Assembly: GCA_025362495.1 (NCBI GenBank)
Contig: JANYGI010000034.1
Span: 62,001 to 126,000, forward strand
DNA: 64,000 bases
Origin: Byssovorax sp.
Lineage (GTDB): Bacteria; Myxococcota_A; Polyangia; Polyangiales; Polyangiaceae
Reading direction: 5' to 3'
A model generated the notes under the pieces. It was not told where the DNA came from. It searched no databases and was given only the letters and a program-made list of their open reading frames with translations. Within the stretch, counting starts at the first letter, position 1; each line of letters starts with the position of its first letter. Shown in pieces: positions 25,564 to 35,061 of this stretch. Both the position numbers and the translations under genes were made by a program.

Positions 25564-26997
25564 ATGAATCGACTCGGCATGGCTTCGGGACTGGGCGTCG
25601 TCTTCGCTGCGACTCTGCCCTTCATCGGCTGCTCCAGCGATCCGGCGACCGGCGGCGCGACCGGGGGCTCGAGCGCGACGTCGACGTCGACGGGCGGCCC
25701 GACGGCCCAGCCCACGTTCCACAAGGACATCGAGCCCATCCTCCAGCGCAGCTGCCAGAGCTGCCATACGGCCGGGAAAATCGCGCCGTTCGCGCTCTCC
25801 ACCTACGACGACGCGAAGACGGTCGCGAGCCTGCTCGTCACGCGCACCCAGGATCGAACGATGCCGCCCTGGGGCGCGTTCGAGACCGACACCTGCAAGC
25901 CGCGCCACGGCTGGAAAGACGATAAACGCCTCTCCGACGCCGAGATCAAGACGATCGAGGCCTGGAACACCGCGGGCGCCCCGGAGGGCGATCCCAAGGA
26001 CGCTCCCGAGAAGCCGGCTCCGGCGGTCGAGGGCCTGCCCGGCGTGCAGCTCACCGTGGCTCCCAAAACCCCCTTCGTGGCGAGCGGCGAGAAGGACCAG
26101 TTCCGCTGCTTCGTGCTCGATCCCAAGCTCGACAAGAAGCGGTATCTCAACGGGACCCACTTCATCGCCGGCAACCCCAAGGTCGTGCATCACGCGCTGA
26201 TGTTCCTCGACCAGGCCGGCGAGAGCGTGGCCAAGGCTGACGCCGACGGCGGCTACGACTGCTTCGGCGGCCCCGAGATCTCCAAGGCCAACCTCATCGC
26301 CGCGTGGGCTCCGGGCGGCGTGCCCAACGAGTACCCGTCGAACATCGGCCTGCCCGTCGAAGCGGGGTCGAAGCTGGTGATGCAGATTCACTATCACCCG
26401 GCCGGCGCCACCGGCGCTCCCGACGCGACGCAGTTCCAGATGCGGTTCACCGACGCCGATCCCGACTACGAGGCGGCCATCGCCCTGATTGGCAATTTCA
26501 CCAAGCAAGACGCGAGCGGAGACGGCCTCTTGCCCGGCCCCGACGACATGGGAGGCCCGCAGTTCCTGATCCCGGCCGGAGCCAAGGCCCACACCGAGAC
26601 GATGCGCTTCACCGTGCCCGGCGGCCTGCCCCCGCTCAAGGTCTACGGCATCGCGACTCACATGCACTACGTGGGCACCGACATGAGCATCCAGGTCGCG
26701 CGCGCGACGCCGACGGCCACGCAGCCCGCCGACGAGTGCCTGGTCGAGACGCCCCGGTGGGACTTCAACTGGCAGCGTCAGTACGCGTACGACGCCGAGA
26801 TCGCCGCTCTGCCGACGCTCGTCGCCGGCGACCAGGTCACGTTCAAGTGCACCTACGACAACAGCACGGAGAACCCCTTCGTCAAGCGTGCTCTGCTCGA
26901 GCAGAATCTGTCGTCCCCCCAGGACGTGAGCCTGGGCGAGACGACGCTCGACGAGATGTGCCTCGGCGCCATCAACGTCATCTACAAGGTCAAGTAG
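25564..26997 (+). CDS. Secreted copper monooxygenase-like lipoprotein with N-terminal CxxCH
   Basis: AGGAGGGCTCAACGC precedes ATG 25564. The 477-residue product has a signal peptide ending in FIGCS (lipobox) and a Thr/Gly linker. A cytochrome-c-like segment has CQSCH and DRTMPPW, where the Met could be an axial ligand. The remainder matches PHM/dopamine-beta-hydroxylase-like type II copper, ascorbate-dependent monooxygenases: VVHHALMFLD, then MQIHYHP, then THMHYVG. These His clusters are the expected CuM/CuB ligands. Fused to a CxxCH electron-carrier part, the enzyme could oxidise an extracellular substrate. Substrate unknown. Confidence 0.8.
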   Translation: MNRLGMASGLGVVFAATLPFIGCSSDPATGGATGGSSATSTSTGGPTAQPTFHKDIEPILQRSCQSCHTAGKIAPFALSTYDDAKTVASLLVTRTQDRTMPPWGAFETDTCKPRHGWKDDKRLSDAEIKTIEAWNTAGAPEGDPKDAPEKPAPAVEGLPGVQLTVAPKTPFVASGEKDQFRCFVLDPKLDKKRYLNGTHFIAGNPKVVHHALMFLDQAGESVAKADADGGYDCFGGPEISKANLIAAWAPGGVPNEYPSNIGLPVEAGSKLVMQIHYHPAGATGAPDATQFQMRFTDADPDYEAAIALIGNFTKQDASGDGLLPGPDDMGGPQFLIPAGAKAHTETMRFTVPGGLPPLKVYGIATHMHYVGTDMSIQVARATPTATQPADECLVETPRWDFNWQRQYAYDAEIAALPTLVAGDQVTFKCTYDNSTENPFVKRALLEQNLSSPQDVSLGETTLDEMCLGAINVIYKVK

Positions 26998-27064
26998 GTA
27001 CAGGACGCGGCGACGGGATCCCGACGATGCCAGATCGACGGGAGCCCTCGCGCCGCAGCCCTGC

Positions 27065-28291
27065 TCAAGGGCACGTGACGAGCGACGCGCGGATCTTGCC
27101 GTCCTTCTCTGCATAGACGACGCCGAGCGTGCCATTCGCGTCGCCGGTCCGGGTGATCCGCGGGTAGCGCGCCGCGATCCCGTCGCCCGAGATGCGGAGA
27201 TCCTGGCCGTCCGTCATCAGGGTCGGCGCGACCAGCGAGAGGTAGATGGCCGGGGGCCCGTCGCGGAACTGGTAGTACACGACGGCCTCGCGGGTGCCCG
27301 TCCAGGCCACGTCAGGGTAGTTGGCGCTCGCGGGCGACATCGGAATACGCATCTCCGCCCCCGCCTGCGCGCTCTTGTCGATCCGGGTCAGATAGACAGT
27401 CTCGTTGCCGTCGCCGGCGCGGTTGTCCTCCCACACGACCGACAGCGTCCCGTCGTCGTGGACGGCGACGCGGGGCGCGTTGGCCTTGCCGACGGCCTCG
27501 CGGAACATCACCGGCGCGAGCGGCGCGCCCGGGCTCGTCATCATCGAGGCGCCGAGCTTGCTGCCCGCGATCCAGGTGATCCCGAGGGCCGCGCCGGAGC
27601 CGCCGATCGCCGGGCTCACGCCCTGATCGATCGATGTCGTACTGACCAGCATCTCGCCGTTCAGGAGACCGAGCATCGAGCTCGTGGAGTCGCTCCAGGC
27701 CACCGCCGTGCCCACCGGCGCCGGCGCCGCGGTCGGGCGCGCATCGGCGCTGGCGCTCTTGGCGATCTGGAAAGCCAGGCCCTTCGGCATGCCCTGGGCA
27801 TCGACACGTCGACCCATGACGACGGTGCCAGTCGGGCTCCCGGTGTCCTGCCAGACCACGAGGAAACCGCCCGCTTCGGGGACGACGCTCGGGTACGCGG
27901 ACATCCCCGGTCCCTCGGCCAGCGCCTGCTCCGTCACCTTCGCGCCCTTGGCGTCGAGGAGCGCCACGCGGATGTCCCCCGCGTCTTTCACGGTGCTGGT
28001 CCACGCGACGAGGTAGCGGTCGCCGCCGAACGCCACGGTCGGCGAAGACCCGGAGCCGGCGCTGACGATCAAATCCTGCACTCCGACGGCGCACTTCGCG
28101 GCGGGCCCGCCCGAGGACGTCGTCGCTCCGGCGCCCGTCGACGCCGAGCCCCCGGACGTCGTCCCGGTCTCGCCGCTGCATCCTCCGGCGAACCCGAGGA
28201 CGCCGAGCGCGATCCCCGCGATCCCCGCGCGCCGCAGCGACGCTCCTCGATGAGTGGCCGCGATCGTTCTCCCGATGATTCCGTGCTGCAT
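27065..28291 (-). CDS. Secreted beta-propeller-like lipoprotein
   Basis: AGGGGGATCG lies right before ATG 28291. The 408-residue product has a signal peptide ending in GFAGGC (lipobox), followed by a Thr/Gly/Ser linker. Several strand motifs with VAWT, VVWQD, VVWED and VVYAE spacing, as GGDRYLVAWTS, resemble a six- or seven-bladed propeller of repeated domains. It has no recognisable enzyme site. Convergent with the copper oxygenase gene, 67 bases away. Confidence 0.7.
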   Translation of the reverse strand: MQHGIIGRTIAATHRGASLRRAGIAGIALGVLGFAGGCSGETGTTSGGSASTGAGATTSSGGPAAKCAVGVQDLIVSAGSGSSPTVAFGGDRYLVAWTSTVKDAGDIRVALLDAKGAKVTEQALAEGPGMSAYPSVVPEAGGFLVVWQDTGSPTGTVVMGRRVDAQGMPKGLAFQIAKSASADARPTAAPAPVGTAVAWSDSTSSMLGLLNGEMLVSTTSIDQGVSPAIGGSGAALGITWIAGSKLGASMMTSPGAPLAPVMFREAVGKANAPRVAVHDDGTLSVVWEDNRAGDGNETVYLTRIDKSAQAGAEMRIPMSPASANYPDVAWTGTREAVVYYQFRDGPPAIYLSLVAPTLMTDGQDLRISGDGIAARYPRITRTGDANGTLGVVYAEKDGKIRASLVTCP

Positions 28292-28450
28292 CGATCCCCC
28301 CTGTTGCCGTGACGCGCTTCGTTCGATGGAACGACGGCGCCGGTCGGTGCGGATGCTCGCCCGCGGAAGCACGGTCTCGACGGCGCGCCGCCGCGGGCGG
28401 TCACGGCGCGAGGTGGCCGGGTTTGCCACCTCGGTTAGACTGCCGCGCCT

Positions 28451-29149
28451 ATGCGCACTTTCGGACGGTCACGCGGCGCGCTCTGGACGTCGCTCGCGCT
28501 GACCTTCGCGGCCGGCTGCGCGCCGGCGGTCGCCCCCGCGGTGGCGCCTGCGCCCGCGCCCACGAAGGTCGACGGGCCCCCGACGGCGGCCGCCGCCGCA
28601 CCCGCACCTGCGGCCGCGCCGCCGCCCGCCCCGCCGCCGCTCGAAGGCGATGGGCCCGTCGCGGTGCCCGTACCGATCGAGGGATCGGACCTCGTGCGCG
28701 GCCGCACCGCGGTGAAGATCAACGCCCCGATCGCCCGCGTGCGCGAGTCCGTCGTCGACTTCGCACACTACGCCGAGTTCATGCCGCACTACCTCACGTC
28801 GAGGCTCCTCGGCCGCACCGCGACCGGCGCGCGCGACGTATACATGGAAATCGAAGCGCTCCACGGGGCCGTGAAGATGTGGGCCGAGGTCGAGTTCGCG
28901 AAGCCGATCGTCGTCGACGGCGTCGAGACCCACGTCTCGAAATTCGTGAAGGGCAACGTCGAGGACTTCGTCGCGATCTGGCGGCTGCGCAAGATCGACG
29001 AGCTGACGACGGAGCTCTCGCTCGAGGTGTTCCTGCAGCCGTCGATCCCGCTGCCCACGTCGCTGATGAACAAGGAAAACGTAGGCGGATCGCTCAAGGG
29101 CGTGATGGCAATGCGCGGCCGCATCGAGGGCAGCGCGCCGACGCCCTGA
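28451..29149 (+). CDS. SRPBCC-type (START-like) lipoprotein
   Basis: A 232-residue product with a signal peptide ending in FAAGC (lipobox) and a Pro/Ala linker of about 45 residues. The C-terminal half has the SRPBCC order: VRGRTAVKINAPIARV (strand and helix), VVDFAHYAEFMPHYL, then strands ending in VAIWRLRKID and a long C-terminal helix. The fold binds hydrophobic ligands. Its ligand is unknown. The stop codon directly abuts the convergent stop of the next gene. Confidence 0.75.
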   Translation: MRTFGRSRGALWTSLALTFAAGCAPAVAPAVAPAPAPTKVDGPPTAAAAAPAPAAAPPPAPPPLEGDGPVAVPVPIEGSDLVRGRTAVKINAPIARVRESVVDFAHYAEFMPHYLTSRLLGRTATGARDVYMEIEALHGAVKMWAEVEFAKPIVVDGVETHVSKFVKGNVEDFVAIWRLRKIDELTTELSLEVFLQPSIPLPTSLMNKENVGGSLKGVMAMRGRIEGSAPTP

Positions 29150-29566
29150 TCACGGACAGCCCTTGGGAGCGCTGCCGGCGATCGTCGCCACGACACAGAC
29201 GCTCGCGCGCTGCGAGAGGTCCATGCAGCTGGTCGCGTCAGCGTAGTACTGGAGGCAGCCGTTGACCGCGCCCTGGTCGTACTGGAGGCAGTCCGTCCCC
29301 GCCTGGGTGCGGAGAAAATCGGGGCACACGCGCGTGGTGGAGGCGCAGCCCATGGCCATGAAATGCTGCGTCTGCGCGTCGGTGAGCGTGCTGCACGCCG
29401 CCCCTTCGGCCACCGGCATCCCGTTGCCCGGCGGGTGAAACTTCCCGTCGCTGGCGTCGGCTGGATCGCCGGTGGTGCCGCTCCCGATGTCGGTGCCACA
29501 GCCCGACGAAACCAGCACGAGCAGCGACGAAGCGAGGACGAGGTGCAAAGCGATGGAGGGGCGCAT
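29150..29566 (-). CDS. Small Cys-rich lipoprotein
   Basis: A 138-residue product with a signal peptide ending in SSGC (lipobox). Eight or more cysteines in the mature part (for example CVVATIAGSAPKGCP at the end) suggest several disulphides. It probably sits on the outer face of a membrane. No family or function is recognised. It lies 46 bases downstream of the MarR gene on the same strand. Confidence 0.65.
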   Translation of the reverse strand: MRPSIALHLVLASSLLVLVSSGCGTDIGSGTTGDPADASDGKFHPPGNGMPVAEGAACSTLTDAQTQHFMAMGCASTTRVCPDFLRTQAGTDCLQYDQGAVNGCLQYYADATSCMDLSQRASVCVVATIAGSAPKGCP

Positions 29567-29612
29567 GATGGCCTCGCCGCTTAGCAGAGGCCGGCGGCGG
29601 GATCCATGAGCC

Positions 29613-30185
29613 CTACCGCGATCGGCGCGCCGGAGCCGTCTCGCGCGCGCGGCTCGCCGGCTCGCCGAGGGCCTCGGTGATCGCCACGAGGACGGCCTGC
29701 GTCGCCGCCACGCGGGCGTCGGGGAAGCGCGTCAGCGTCGTGCGGACCCTGGCCTCGACGGTGCCGGCGCGGAGCGCGTCGAGATCGCGCCCCTTGGCCG
29801 TCAGGCTGAAGAGCGCGCGCCGCGCGTCGCTCGGATCGGGATCGCGCCGCACGAGCGCGCGGGTGACGAGGCGGCCGAGGACGCCGGTCAGCGTGCTCGG
29901 GTGCACGTGCATCAAGCGCGCGAGCCGACCCGCGGCGATCCCCGGGAATCGCCCCACGATCCGGATCACCAGCCGCTGCGGGCCGGTGACGCCGATGGCC
30001 GCGTCCATCCGCTTCGACGAGGCCTCGAGGGCGTGGTTGACGCCCCAGAGGAGGCGCATGAACTCCAGTCCTTCGCCGAGGTTGACCTCCGGCTCGTCGG
30101 CCGCGGCGCGCGTGGGCTCCCGTCGCGCCGCCGTCTCCGGCCGCTTGCGTGGCCCTCCCGAACGCGGCTTCGCGATGGTGGTCAT
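29613..30185 (-). CDS. MarR-family transcriptional regulator
   Basis: A 190-residue protein. The winged helix-turn-helix is visible as AAGRLARLMHVHPSTLTGVLGRL (recognition helix) with the wing RRDPDPSDARRALFSLT, and flanking helices form the dimer interface. It starts 216 bases from the peroxiredoxin gene and is transcribed away from it. A shared regulatory region is likely, and peroxide or another ligand may control it. There is no cysteine in the protein, so it is not an OhrR-type thiol sensor. Confidence 0.85.
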   Translation of the reverse strand: MTTIAKPRSGGPRKRPETAARREPTRAAADEPEVNLGEGLEFMRLLWGVNHALEASSKRMDAAIGVTGPQRLVIRIVGRFPGIAAGRLARLMHVHPSTLTGVLGRLVTRALVRRDPDPSDARRALFSLTAKGRDLDALRAGTVEARVRTTLTRFPDARVAATQAVLVAITEALGEPASRARETAPARRSR

Positions 30186-30400
30186 ACAGAGCCGTACATA
30201 CCATCAAATGAGCCCTGACAGCGCTTTTGAACGCCGACTTCCGGGCGCTCGTCCGGGGCCCGGCGGCGCGCCGATCGGTCCCTCTTGATTTCGAGCTTCA
30301 CCGGGCGCAAAAGGCTTGCCGCATCTGTGCACGATGGAGGCGTGGGCTCCGGCCCCCGCGCCTCGAACCCACCCCATCGGTGCAAGAGAGGGCAAGACCA

Positions 30401-31069
30401 ATGACGACCACCGCTCCGACCATCGCAACCGAGCAGGCCCCCCGCATCGAGCTCAACGGCCCCGCGCCGGACTTCGAGGCCAACACCACCCACGGGCCGA
30501 TCCGCCTGTCCACGTGGCAGAAGGACAAGTGGGTCATCCTGTTCTCGCACCCGGCGGACTTCACGCCGGTGTGCACGACCGAGTTCATCGAGTTCGCGAA
30601 GAACAACGACGCCCTCGTCGCGAAGAACGTGGCCGTGATCGGCAACTCGATCGACAGCATCTACAGCCACATCGCGTGGGTGCGGAACATCGAGGAGAAG
30701 TTCGGCGTGAAGATCCCGTTCCCGGTGATCGCCGACCTCGATCAGAAGGTCGCTCGCCTCTACGGCATGGTCCACACGCCGAGCTCGGTCACGGCCGCCG
30801 TTCGCTGCGTGTTCTTCATCGATCCCAAGCGCAACGTGCGCGCGATGATCTACTACCCCCTCAACGTGGGTCGGAACTTCGACGAGATCATCCGCGTCGT
30901 CGACGCGCTCCAGATGGCGGACGCCAACGGCGTCGCGTGCCCGGCCAACTGGCGCCCGGGCGACGAGGTCATCGTCCCCGCGCCGATGACGGCGCAGGGC
31001 GCGCAGGACCGCGTCGGCAACAAGGATTTCGCCGTGACCGACTGGTACTTCTCGAAGAAGAAGATCTAG
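30401..31069 (+). CDS. Peroxiredoxin, Prx6-type
   Basis: A 222-residue cytosolic thiol peroxidase. The catalytic Cys58 lies in SHPADFTPVCTTEFIEF, and later sections (VIADLDQKVARLYGM, then the long C-terminal arm with DWYFSKKKI) are full Prx6/AhpC-like. A second Cys near VRCVFFID and one in GVACPAN are present, but the pattern is of 1-Cys type. It reduces H2O2 and organic peroxides. GAGAGGGCAAGACCA precedes ATG 30401. A perfect terminator hairpin follows the gene. Confidence 0.9.
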   Translation: MTTTAPTIATEQAPRIELNGPAPDFEANTTHGPIRLSTWQKDKWVILFSHPADFTPVCTTEFIEFAKNNDALVAKNVAVIGNSIDSIYSHIAWVRNIEEKFGVKIPFPVIADLDQKVARLYGMVHTPSSVTAAVRCVFFIDPKRNVRAMIYYPLNVGRNFDEIIRVVDALQMADANGVACPANWRPGDEVIVPAPMTAQGAQDRVGNKDFAVTDWYFSKKKI

Positions 31070-31113
31070 GCAGCACGGCGGCTCCGGCGCGCAGCGCCCG
31101 GCCCCGATCGAGC

Positions 31114-31149
31114 GAAGAGCCGCGCCTTCCTGCGCGGCTCTTCCGTTTT
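31114..31149 (+). terminator. Rho-independent terminator of the peroxiredoxin gene
   Basis: A perfect 12-bp stem (gaagagccgcgc / gcgcggctcttc) with loop cttcct is followed by cgttttcc, 45 bases after the peroxiredoxin stop. Strong GC content and a short T-run fit an intrinsic terminator. Confidence 0.85.
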
Positions 31150-31189
31150 CCATAGCCTTTCCCGAGCGTTTCAGGAAAAGTCGTCGGCA

Positions 31190-33913
31190 ATGCGGAGGCT
31201 TCTCGGCCGGAGCACAGTCGCCGTGGCCATCGCCGCGGTCGGCCTCGTCGTGGGGGCGCGCAACGCCGGGCTCCGGGCCTCGTTCTCCGCGGGCTACCGC
31301 GCGTTTCGCGATCCCGCGCTCCTCGATCCGCCGGCCCCTCCGCCGCCCAGCTCTGTCGATTGCCGCCGCTTCGCGACCGAGTCACCGGCCCTCGCCGCGT
31401 CGCCGGACGAGGTCGCGCGCGATCTGCAAAAGGCTGTGCCTGAAGAGGATCTCGACGATCCCGAGGGCGCGACCCTCGCCAGCCTCACCCTCCCCGACAT
31501 CCACGCGCCGGTCACCCGCCGGACGATGCGCTTCGTGAAATTCCTGGCTCGCACCGATGCCGGGCGGAAGGTGTTCCTCGCGCGCTTTCGCCGCGCCGGA
31601 AAGTACCGCGACCAGATCGAGAGCTCGCTCCGCGAGGCGGGCTTGCCCGAAGATCTCGTCTGGCTCGCCGCGGTCGAGAGCGGCTTCGATCCGCGCGCCG
31701 TCTCGCGCGCCGGGGCCGCGGGCCTCTTCCAGTTCATGCCCGAAACGGGGCAGCTCTACGGCCTCGATCAATCGCCGTGGGTCGACGAGCGCCGCAGCGT
31801 CTCGCGCGCCACCGCCGCGGCCGTCACCCACCTGCGCGATCTCTACGAGCGCTTTCACCGCTGGGATCTCGCGCTCGCGGCCTACAACGCCGGCTACGAT
31901 CGCGTCGTCGGCGCGATGGACAGGCTGGCGCGCGAGCGCGGCCCGGTGCGCCTCGACGACAAGCCGATCGAGTTCTCCGATCTCGCGGCGGCCCACGCGC
32001 TGCCCGAGGAGACGACGAGCTACGTCCCGCAGATCCTGGCGTTCGCGCTCGTCGCCGGCAACCTCGCGCACTTCGGCCTCGACGACGCCGAGCTCGCCGC
32101 GTCGCTCGATCCCGGCGAGATCGCCGTCCCCGAGGGCACGCGCCTGCGCACCATCGCCCGCGCCGCGGGGATCTCGACGGTGCAGCTCCGCGAGTACAAC
32201 CCGCAGATCCTCCGTGATCGCGTCCCGCCGACGGGCGGCGATTACCTGATCACCGTCCCGTCGGATCGCGTCGCGCACGCGCTCGCCACGTTCCCTTCGT
32301 ACCTCGATCAAGAGGTCCTCGCGGAGAACGATCCCGACGACGACGCCACGGTGTTGCCCGTCGTCAACGCCGTCGACGGTGTTGACGCCGCCGTCAACGA
32401 GGCGCTGCCGCGGCGCCCCGTGCCCCTCGGGCGCAACCGCCTGCCCACGTTCGCGCTCCCCGGCGAGCAGCGCGAGCTGCTCGGCACCTCGTCGCTCGAC
32501 GCCGCGAGCGTCCTCGGCGCCAGGCTCCCGCAGGTGCTGCTCGGCGTGGGGATCGGCTGGCAGAAGCCCTACGACGACGATCCTCTCGGCCTCCTGCGCG
32601 GGCGCTTCGCGGCGTCCTCGGCCAAGGGGCGCGACGCGGCGCTCGAGAAGCAGCTCGGCTTCCTCGACGAGCCCGCGGCGATGGAGTCGCTGCGCAGCTT
32701 CACGCTCCCGAACGGGATCGCCGTCCGCCTCCGCCGCGACGCCGGCGCCGCGTTCACGTCGATCACCGTGCGAATCGCCGGCGACGGCGTCGTGCAAGAC
32801 GATCGTCCGGCGTCGGGCGGGCGCCGCGTCGGCCACGCCGGCGACGGCGGCGGCGCCACCGAGACGCTGCACACGCTCACCGTGGCGAAGGGCGACGTCG
32901 AGGCCGGGATCGAGCTCGCCGCCGCGCGCGTTCGCCTCGCGCTCGGCGACGCGTCGAGCGCCGAGGTGGTCGAGATCCGACGCCAGGCCGGCGAGCCGCG
33001 TCGCAAGATCCTCGCCGGCACGCCCTACGGTCCGGCGTGGATCGCCCTTGGAAACGCGCTGTTTCCGGCGGGCCACCCGCTCGCGGGCACCGTCCTCGGC
33101 ACCAGCTCCGATCCGTCGGGTGCGCGCGATCTCCTCCTCGCCGAGACGATCGCCGCCGAGCACACCCGCGCCCGCGCGTCGATCACCGTCGTCGGCGACG
33201 TCGACGAGCTCCGCGCGAAGAAGCTCGCCGACGCCTTCCTCGGTAACCTCGCCGCGCCCACGATCGAGGCGATTCCGCCGCATCCGCGCGAGGATCGCAT
33301 CTTCGTCGAGGACGCCGTCCCGTCGCCGCGCGCGCTCTACGGGTGGATCGGCCCGGCCGAGGGCGAGACCGGCGACGCCTCGATCCGCGTGGCGATCGAG
33401 ATCCTCCAGAACCCGAAGATCGCCCGACTCGCGCACACGCTGATCGACTCGGGCCTGGCCTCGCTGGCGCAGGCGGCGATCGATCCCGGGCAGCGCGCCT
33501 CGGTCGCCGCCATCGAGGTCGCGCCCTCGAGCGGCCACGATCTCGCCGAGGTCGACAGGCGCCTCGAGGCCGAGCTCACGGCCTTCGGCGAGAGCGGCCC
33601 CACCTCGCTCGAGCTCGCGGTCGCGAAGGCGTACCTCACCGCCCGCATGAAGAAAGAGCTGGCCCCGCCGCCCTCGGTGCTTGCGGCCGCGGTGCACTCC
33701 GCGACCACGCAGCGCCTCCGCCGCGCGCTCCGCCCGGGCCAGGCCGAGAAGGTCCTCGCGGCGATCGACGACGTCTCGCAGAGCTCGGTGAAGGCCGCCG
33801 TGAAGCACATCCTGACCAGGGATCATCGCGTGGTGATCACCACCGTTCCCACGACGAAGTCGGCGCTCTCGGCCGCCGAGCCCACCGGCGGCCGCTCGAC
33901 GACGCTGCGCTGA
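31190..33913 (+). CDS. MltD-like lytic transglycosylase fused to a degenerate M16-like domain
   Basis: A 907-residue product with an N-terminal hydrophobic anchor (about residues 9-23). Residues about 100-290 are an SLT domain. WLAAVESGFDPRAVS carries the catalytic Glu163, then GLFQFMPETG and LAAYNAGY, the three hallmark motifs. A LysM-like unit follows around 315-360 (VPEGTRLRTIARAAGIST). From about residue 499 the sequence becomes M16 peptidase-like (FTLPNGIAVRLRRD, later long helices with TLTVAKGDVEAGIELAAARV), but the HxxEH zinc motif is absent. The first part should cleave peptidoglycan in the periplasm. The second part is probably a non-catalytic scaffold, an inference. Confidence 0.8.
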   Translation: MRRLLGRSTVAVAIAAVGLVVGARNAGLRASFSAGYRAFRDPALLDPPAPPPPSSVDCRRFATESPALAASPDEVARDLQKAVPEEDLDDPEGATLASLTLPDIHAPVTRRTMRFVKFLARTDAGRKVFLARFRRAGKYRDQIESSLREAGLPEDLVWLAAVESGFDPRAVSRAGAAGLFQFMPETGQLYGLDQSPWVDERRSVSRATAAAVTHLRDLYERFHRWDLALAAYNAGYDRVVGAMDRLARERGPVRLDDKPIEFSDLAAAHALPEETTSYVPQILAFALVAGNLAHFGLDDAELAASLDPGEIAVPEGTRLRTIARAAGISTVQLREYNPQILRDRVPPTGGDYLITVPSDRVAHALATFPSYLDQEVLAENDPDDDATVLPVVNAVDGVDAAVNEALPRRPVPLGRNRLPTFALPGEQRELLGTSSLDAASVLGARLPQVLLGVGIGWQKPYDDDPLGLLRGRFAASSAKGRDAALEKQLGFLDEPAAMESLRSFTLPNGIAVRLRRDAGAAFTSITVRIAGDGVVQDDRPASGGRRVGHAGDGGGATETLHTLTVAKGDVEAGIELAAARVRLALGDASSAEVVEIRRQAGEPRRKILAGTPYGPAWIALGNALFPAGHPLAGTVLGTSSDPSGARDLLLAETIAAEHTRARASITVVGDVDELRAKKLADAFLGNLAAPTIEAIPPHPREDRIFVEDAVPSPRALYGWIGPAEGETGDASIRVAIEILQNPKIARLAHTLIDSGLASLAQAAIDPGQRASVAAIEVAPSSGHDLAEVDRRLEAELTAFGESGPTSLELAVAKAYLTARMKKELAPPPSVLAAAVHSATTQRLRRALRPGQAEKVLAAIDDVSQSSVKAAVKHILTRDHRVVITTVPTTKSALSAAEPTGGRSTTLR

Positions 33914-34100
33914 CGCCTCGCGTCGCCTCGTTTGCCGGCGCAGCAAGAGCGCGTCAACGCGGCTCGGCCACAACAATGCAGCACCGCAGCAGCGCTCTCG
34001 GTGCGACGCCCACATCAACACATCAGTAGTCCAGAGTGATTCTGCGTCCGGCGCCAAGAGGCACGTTGACGAACGGAGTCGATTCCGATGCGATGAGGCC

Positions 34101-34988
34101 ATGAGCCGAATCGTCGCCAAGGTTGCCGCGCTCTCCACCGCCGCCGCGACGCTCCTCGCGCCGGCCCTCGCCTCTGCCACGAGCTACAGCCTGTGGATCC
34201 ACGGTCGGAACACCTCGCAGAGCACCCAGACTGGCAACTACGCCGACTTTTCGTACTGGGGGCCTGCGAGCACCGCCGCCGGCGTCAACAAGAAGGCTGT
34301 CAACTGGAACGGCGTCGGCCACATCTCGGACACCAACGGAGCCATTCGCAACGCGCTCGACTGCTTCTGTACGGGGCAAAACTGGTGCTATGTCGCGGCG
34401 CACAGCGCGGGTGACGCCCAGATTGGCTATGCCCTGAGCCTGTACGGCGGCACCTCGCGCAACGTCAAGAACGCGAGCCCGGGGCCCTCGGGCACCTGCG
34501 GTGACGCGGGCGGCACCCAGACGGGCTGGAACATCAAATGGGTCGACGTCGGGGGCGGCGCCGGCGGCGGGACGGAGCTCGCCAACCTCGGTTACTGGGC
34601 CGTGTCGGACGCGATCACCAGCGATCTGCGCACCGGCACCGTGCGATCGATGTACAACCACAACTCCACGCAGAACGCCCTGTTTTCCATGTTCGCCGGC
34701 GCCAAGGGCACGGCCTACTCGGGCGCGCTGCCGGGGCAGGACGACGAGGTGGTGGCCTATCACTCGACGGGCGCCCTCTCGGCGACCGGCAGCTTCTGCA
34801 ACCCGGGCGACTGGTTCTGCGACGACTCGCTCTACCTGGGTACGCAGGGCTCGAAGTCGGCGCCGAAGTGGTCGAACCACACGGTCCAGTTTCGCGACGA
34901 CGGCGAGAATTACAATCATTACACGTCGGGCACGTGGGGCGGCATCATGAGCGTCGTCCGGCAAGACATGGTGAGCTACGCGTACTGA
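34101..34988 (+). CDS. Secreted hydrolase-like protein
   Basis: A 295-residue product with a clear signal peptide (AALSTAAATLLAPALASA, cut near residue 27). The body starts with YSLWIHGRNTSQS and has AAHSAGDAQIGYAL around the middle, which has the S-x-G of an alpha/beta-hydrolase elbow with a Ser nucleophile. Several cysteines (CFCTGQNWCY, then FCNPGDWFCDD) suggest disulphides. The protein would act outside the cytoplasm. The hydrolase assignment comes from pattern only; the catalytic acid and His are not certain. No substrate can be named. Confidence 0.65.
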   Translation: MSRIVAKVAALSTAAATLLAPALASATSYSLWIHGRNTSQSTQTGNYADFSYWGPASTAAGVNKKAVNWNGVGHISDTNGAIRNALDCFCTGQNWCYVAAHSAGDAQIGYALSLYGGTSRNVKNASPGPSGTCGDAGGTQTGWNIKWVDVGGGAGGGTELANLGYWAVSDAITSDLRTGTVRSMYNHNSTQNALFSMFAGAKGTAYSGALPGQDDEVVAYHSTGALSATGSFCNPGDWFCDDSLYLGTQGSKSAPKWSNHTVQFRDDGENYNHYTSGTWGGIMSVVRQDMVSYAY

Positions 34989-35061
34989 GGCGACGACGGC
35001 GCGGCTGCGGATCGCCGCCGTCGGGGCGATCACCCTCGGTGTCCTCGGCGCTCTCGTCCTC

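Noticed and set aside
31382-34180. 932-codon minus-strand frame
   Set aside because: It lies opposite the transglycosylase gene, which has all catalytic motifs. The minus frame has only Arg/Glu-rich noise.
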